Shown: in pieces, positions 60,680 through 64,000 of the stretch
Layout: each line of letters begins with the position of its first letter
How positions within the stretch are numbered: the first letter of the stretch is position 1
Source of the DNA: Solirubrobacteraceae bacterium
GTDB lineage: Bacteria > Actinomycetota > Thermoleophilia > Solirubrobacterales > Solirubrobacteraceae
DNA: 64,000 nucleotides
Reading direction: 5' to 3'
Assembly: GCA_030447505.1 (NCBI GenBank)
Contig: JAUJOT010000005.1
Location: forward strand, 112,293-176,292
Position numbers and translations under genes: made by a program
The notes under the pieces: generated by a model
Databases searched by the model: none
Told to the model about the DNA's origin: nothing
Seen by the model: only the letters and a program-made list of their open reading frames with translations

Positions 60680-61411
60680 ATGACCTTCGAGCCCGCGTTC
60701 AGGCGGGTCCTGCTGAAGCTGTCCGGCGAGGCGCTGATGGGGGACCTCGACTACGGCACGGATCCCGGCCGGGTCCGTGCCGTCGCCACGCAGATCGCCG
60801 CCGTGCACGCGCACGGCATCGAGATCGCGATCGTCGTCGGCGCGGGGAACATCTACCGCGGCCTGAAGGGCGCGGCCGCCGGGATGGACCGCGCGACGGC
60901 CGACTACATGGGCATGATGGCGACCGTTCTCAACGCGCTGACGATGCAGGACGCGCTCGAGAAGCAGGACGTCAAGACGCGCGTGCAGTCGGCGATCACG
61001 ATCTCGGAGGTGGCAGAGCCGTACATCCGCCGCCGCGCGATCCGCCACCTCGAGAAGGGGCGCGTCGTGATCTTCGCTGCCGGCACCGGCAACCCGTTCT
61101 TCACGACGGACACCGCCGCCGCGCTGCGTGCCGTCGAGATCCACGCCGAGGCGATCCTGATGGCGAAGAACGGCGTCGAGGGCGTGCTGACCGGCGATCC
61201 GCGCAAGGACGCCGACGCGACCCTGATCCGCGAGATCAGCCACATGGACGCCCTGCGTCGCGGGCTGCGGGTCATGGACTACACGGCGCTTACGCTGTGC
61301 GCGGAGAACGAGATGCCGCTCTACGTCTTCAACATGAACGACGAACGCAACATCGAGCGGATAGTGTCCGGCGAACAGGTTGGAACGGTGGTGGTGACGC
61401 GAGATGAGTGA
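60680..61411 (+). CDS. pyrH: UMP kinase
   Basis: A 243-aa amino-acid-kinase-fold enzyme phosphorylating UMP with ATP. Signatures are VLLKLSGEALMGD, IVVGAGNIYRGL, the ATADYMGMMATVLNALTMQDALE segment, and FAAGTGNPFFTTDTAAALRA. TAGCCT overlapping the tsf stop lies 10 nt before the ATG and may add a promoter. The end overlaps frr by 8 nt. Confidence 0.95.
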   Translation: MTFEPAFRRVLLKLSGEALMGDLDYGTDPGRVRAVATQIAAVHAHGIEIAIVVGAGNIYRGLKGAAAGMDRATADYMGMMATVLNALTMQDALEKQDVKTRVQSAITISEVAEPYIRRRAIRHLEKGRVVIFAAGTGNPFFTTDTAAALRAVEIHAEAILMAKNGVEGVLTGDPRKDADATLIREISHMDALRRGLRVMDYTALTLCAENEMPLYVFNMNDERNIERIVSGEQVGTVVVTRDE

Positions 61412-61970
61412 GCTGATCGACGAGCTGTTGGCCGACGCAGCCGAGCGGATGACGAAATCCGTCGAGGCGACGAACCACGAGTTCGGCTCCGTCCGCACCG
61501 GACGTGCCAGCCCGGCCCTCCTGGACCGTGTGCACGTCGACTACTACGGCGTCTCGACGCCGCTCAGGCAGCTCGCGTCGATCAACGCCGCGGAGGCGCA
61601 GCTGCTCACGGTGCAGCCGTTCGACAAGTCGTCGATGAAGGCGATCGAGAAGGGCATCTCGGAGGCGAACCTCGGGCTGACGCCGAGCAACGACGGCAAC
61701 ATCATCCGGCTCGTGATCCCGCAGCTGACCGAGGAGCGCCGCCGCGACTTCGTGAAGATGGTCCGCAACATCGCCGAAGAGGGCCGGATCGCGATCCGCA
61801 ACGTGCGCCGCGACGTCATGCACGACCTGCGCGAGCTCAAGGACGAGGGCGACGTCGGCGCCGACGAGGAGCACCGCGCGGAGACCGGGCTGCAGAAGCT
61901 GACCAACGACAAGATCGCGGAGCTCGACGCCCTGCTGAAGGGCAAAGAAGACGAGATCCTCGAGGTCTAG
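61404..61970 (+). CDS. frr: ribosome recycling factor
   Basis: A 188-aa tRNA-mimic that splits post-termination ribosomes with EF-G. It shows FGSVRTGRASPALLDRVHVDYYG (read in parts), VQPFDKSSMKAIEKGI, LTPSNDGNIIRL, IPQLTEERRRDFVK, and RNVRRDVMHDLREL. Length is typical. It overlaps pyrH and precedes uppS by 10 nt. Confidence 0.95.
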   Translation: MSELIDELLADAAERMTKSVEATNHEFGSVRTGRASPALLDRVHVDYYGVSTPLRQLASINAAEAQLLTVQPFDKSSMKAIEKGISEANLGLTPSNDGNIIRLVIPQLTEERRRDFVKMVRNIAEEGRIAIRNVRRDVMHDLRELKDEGDVGADEEHRAETGLQKLTNDKIAELDALLKGKEDEILEV

Positions 61971-61980
61971 ACGGCCGCTA

Positions 61981-62661
61981 GTGGCTTCAGAGGGCGGCGA
62001 GGCGGCGCGCTACGTCGCGATCATCACCGACGGCAACGGCCGCTGGGCGCGGGCGCGTGGGCTGCCCGTCGGCGAGGGCCATCGCGCCGGCGCCGACAAC
62101 CTCAAGAAGCGCCTGCGCGACGCCGGCGAGCTCGGCGTGCGCGAGCTGACGGTCTACTCGTTCTCGACCGAGAACTGGTCGCGCCCGCAGGAGGAGGTCT
62201 CCGGGCTGATGGCGATGTTCGCCGAGCGGATCGTCGACGAGACGCCGGAGCTGCACTCCAGCGGCGTGCGGATGCGCTTCCTCGGCCGCCGCGACGGGAT
62301 CGATCCCAAGCTCGTCGAGCAGATGGCGTGGGCCGAGGAGCTGACCGACCGCAACGACAAGATCACGCTCTTCGTCGCGTTCAACTACGGCGGGCGCGCC
62401 GAGATCGTCGATGCGGCGCGGCGCTTCGAGGGCGGCGACGAGGAGGACTTCCGGGCTCTGCTCTACGCGCCCGAGATGCACGACCCCGACCTGATCATCC
62501 GCACGAGCGGCGAGCGCCGCCTGAGCAACTACCTGCTGTGGCAGTCGGCGTACTCCGAGCTCGTCTTCCGCGACGAGCTGTGGCCGGACTTCGACCGCGC
62601 CGCCTTCGAGGCGTCGATCGACGAGTACCGCGCGCGCCGCCGTCGCTTCGGGGGCCGCTGA
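61981..62661 (+). CDS. uppS: isoprenyl transferase (undecaprenyl diphosphate synthase-like)
   Basis: A 226-aa cis-prenyltransferase adding isopentenyl units to a prenyl diphosphate, supplying the lipid carrier for peptidoglycan. The catalytic Asp17 lies in ITDGNGRWARARGLP; the usual MDGNGRWA reads TDGNGRWA. Also seen are YSFSTENWSRP, FVAFNYGGRAEIVDA, and RTSGERRLSNYLLWQSAYSEL. The product chain length cannot be read. GTG 61981; the stop overlaps cdsA (TGATG). Confidence 0.92.
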   Translation: MASEGGEAARYVAIITDGNGRWARARGLPVGEGHRAGADNLKKRLRDAGELGVRELTVYSFSTENWSRPQEEVSGLMAMFAERIVDETPELHSSGVRMRFLGRRDGIDPKLVEQMAWAEELTDRNDKITLFVAFNYGGRAEIVDAARRFEGGDEEDFRALLYAPEMHDPDLIIRTSGERRLSNYLLWQSAYSELVFRDELWPDFDRAAFEASIDEYRARRRRFGGR

Positions 62662-63530
62662 TGTCAGCGGCCGGTGGCGGCCGGATCGGCGGGCGTCGGG
62701 CGCCGGCGCGGCGAGCGCCGCGACCGCGCCGCGAAGTTGGAGGCGGCGGCTCGGAGATGACCGCGCGGCTGATCGTCGCGGCGCCGGCGATCGCGTACGC
62801 GATCGCGATCGTCGCGTTCGGCGAGTATTGGTTCGCGCTCGGCGTCCTGCCACTGGCGATCATCGCGCTCGGCGAGCTGTTCGACCTCTACGCCGACCAC
62901 GAGCCGGTTCGCCTGGCGGGCTTCGTCGGCGTGACAGCGCTGATCCTCGCCGCCTACTTCGGCGAGGGCTTCCACATCCTGCTGACGTTTCTGGCGTTCT
63001 TTCCCGTGCTGTTCGCGATCACGGTCGCGCAAGGCAGGTCAGGCACGCTCGGGATGGCGCTGACGGTCTTCGGCGTCGCGTGGATCGGGGTGACGCTCGC
63101 GCACGGGGTGCTCCTGCGCGAGCTGCCGCACGGCGGCGGGATCATCGTCGACGTCCTCGTCGGCACGTTCGTCGGCGACTCGGGCGCGTACATCGGGGGG
63201 CGTTGGTTCGGGCGCCGCAGGCTGGCACCGAGCGTGTCGCCGAACAAGACGGTGGAGGGCCTGCTGATCGGGATGTTCACGGCGCTGCTGGCGACCTGGC
63301 TGGCCGGCACGTATCAGGACTGGCTGTCGGGCACCGACGCGCTCCTGCTCGGCCTCGCCGTCGCCGTCGCGGCGCCGCTGGGCGATCTGTTCGAGTCGTT
63401 CGTCAAGCGCGACGCCGGGACGAAGGACTCCGGGCGCCTGTTCGGCGCTCACGGCGGCGCGCTGGATCGCCTCGATGCCGTCTTCTTCACGACGGTGGCG
63501 GGCTACTACGTCTGGCTGGCGCTGCTGTAG
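62661..63530 (+). CDS. cdsA: phosphatidate cytidylyltransferase
   Basis: A 289-aa membrane enzyme making CDP-diacylglycerol from phosphatidate and CTP. After a basic N-terminal 35 residues come about seven hydrophobic helices and the family signatures SPNKTVEGLLIG and GDLFESFVKRDAGTKDSG with HGGALDRLDAVFF, which bind metal and CTP. It is the last gene of the rpsB-tsf-pyrH-frr-uppS-cdsA order; dxr, often next, is absent. Confidence 0.93.
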   Translation: MSAAGGGRIGGRRAPARRAPRPRREVGGGGSEMTARLIVAAPAIAYAIAIVAFGEYWFALGVLPLAIIALGELFDLYADHEPVRLAGFVGVTALILAAYFGEGFHILLTFLAFFPVLFAITVAQGRSGTLGMALTVFGVAWIGVTLAHGVLLRELPHGGGIIVDVLVGTFVGDSGAYIGGRWFGRRRLAPSVSPNKTVEGLLIGMFTALLATWLAGTYQDWLSGTDALLLGLAVAVAAPLGDLFESFVKRDAGTKDSGRLFGAHGGALDRLDAVFFTTVAGYYVWLALL

Positions 63531-63732
63531 TCGGCGACGGCTGCTGTAGCGGCAACGCGCCAGAATCGGCTTGACCGCGAGCGGCGGAAGTTGGACGCGG
63601 CCCCGCACGTTGATGACATGTCCAAGCGTAGGGGTGCCGGTCGTCGTGATGAGTCGTCTTGTCGACCTGGCGACGCTCCGCGGAAGTCGAGCGCGGGCAG
63701 CTTCGCGCGTCCATGAAGAACCAGGGAGAACG

Positions 63733-64000
63733 GTGTCCAAGCCTTGTCGCGCAACTCTTCGGCTCAGCGGCCCCATCGTGCCGCTGCTCGTCCTCGTGCT
63801 CGCGTTCCTGCTCGCCGGAGTCGTCGCAGGCGTTGTGCAGGCAGTCCCGCCGCCAGCGCCAAAGGAGTGCAACGACGGCATCGACAACGACGGCGACCGC
63901 CTGATCGACTGGCCGGCCGATCCGGGCTGCAGCAAGAGGAGAGACGACGACGAGACCGATCCGCCTCCGCCGCCGCCACCCACAGAGCCCACGCAGCCGA
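63733..64000 (+). CDS. secreted or anchored protein with CNDGIDNDGD motif (partial)
   Basis: The gene enters from GTG 63733 (AGGGAGA at 63723-63729 upstream) and runs off the right edge with 89 codons seen. Residues about 12-37 are a signal peptide or anchor (VPLLVLVLAFLLAGVVAGVVQA). The mature part has ECNDGIDNDGDRLIDWPADPGC, here split as ECNDGIDNDGD and LIDWPADPGC, a Cys-Asp motif common in secreted bacterial proteins and likely to bind calcium, then an Asp run and a Pro-rich stretch. Function unknown. Confidence 0.7.
   Translation, partial: MSKPCRATLRLSGPIVPLLVLVLAFLLAGVVAGVVQAVPPPAPKECNDGIDNDGDRLIDWPADPGCSKRRDDDETDPPPPPPPTEPTQP

Overview
The window is GC-rich bacterial chromosome with dense short operons, many GTG starts and stop/start overlaps. 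It has a 16S-23S-5S operon with no spacer tRNA, an actinobacterial-type serC, sepF, short-form hisG with hisZ, and menaquinone genes. The 16S and gene content suggest a high-GC actinobacterium, most likely class Thermoleophilia (Solirubrobacterales type); this placement is inference from motif reading, not from a search. No phage, insertion sequence, CRISPR array or tRNA gene was found.

Layout. 1-4 kb: menB (partial) and menE diverge, followed by a secreted PKD/beta-helix protein and a methyltransferase. 4-16 kb: DoxX and PAP2 membrane proteins, a TIGR01777 epimerase, ilvC-serC-serA, a GNAT enzyme, a GH13 glucosidase, an Fno-like reductase, an ECF-like sigma factor with a zinc-finger anti-sigma protein, and a CoxG-like protein. 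16.2-18.3 kb: a DUF1190 lipoprotein, a glutathionylspermidine-synthase-like ligase and a DUF350 membrane protein, the module known in E. coli as YjfM-YjfC-YjfL. 18.3-30 kb: branched-chain amino acid genes: a leucine leader peptide with leuA, then an XRE-cupin regulator, leuC, leuD, a Tam-like methyltransferase, leuB, ilvE, cimA and a DegT aminotransferase. 30-36 kb: histidine phosphatase, argH, alkyladenine glycosylase, a class A PBP and tyrS. 36.2-41.8 kb: the rrn operon with two promoters and long processing stems. 41.8-42.7 kb: about 0.9 kb without a convincing gene. 42.7-51 kb: an HD-domain protein, a MurA with Asp in place of the catalytic Cys, and hisZ-hisG-hisD-hisB-hisH-hisA and hisF. 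51-58.5 kb: a membrane-anchored PQQ-type propeller, cca, yfiH, yggS, sepF, proC, yggT, lspA and rluD. 58.7-64 kb: rpsB-tsf-pyrH-frr-uppS-cdsA and the start of a secreted protein.

Together these genes cover leucine, isoleucine (citramalate route), valine, serine, histidine, proline and arginine synthesis, lipoprotein maturation, peptidoglycan precursor synthesis and polymerisation, and start-up of translation and lipid synthesis. hisI/hisE, hisC, ilvB/N, ilvD, serB, ftsZ and divIVA are not in the window.

The most noteworthy signals are: (1) a repeated leaderless-promoter layout, TANNNT 6-9 nt before the start codon, at more than ten genes, including one site where menB and menE share the TA of back-to-back -10 boxes; (2) a leucine-rich 15-codon leader ORF before leuA with a hairpin over its stop codon and a second possible pairing with the leuA Shine-Dalgarno; (3) MurA with Asp119 at the fosfomycin-target Cys position; (4) a trans-aconitate-methyltransferase-like gene lodged between leuD and leuB; (5) an apparent one-base frame change in the rpsB tail that, read literally, fuses S2 to EF-Ts; and (6) near-perfect long-range stems flanking 16S and 23S that embed a boxA-like element.
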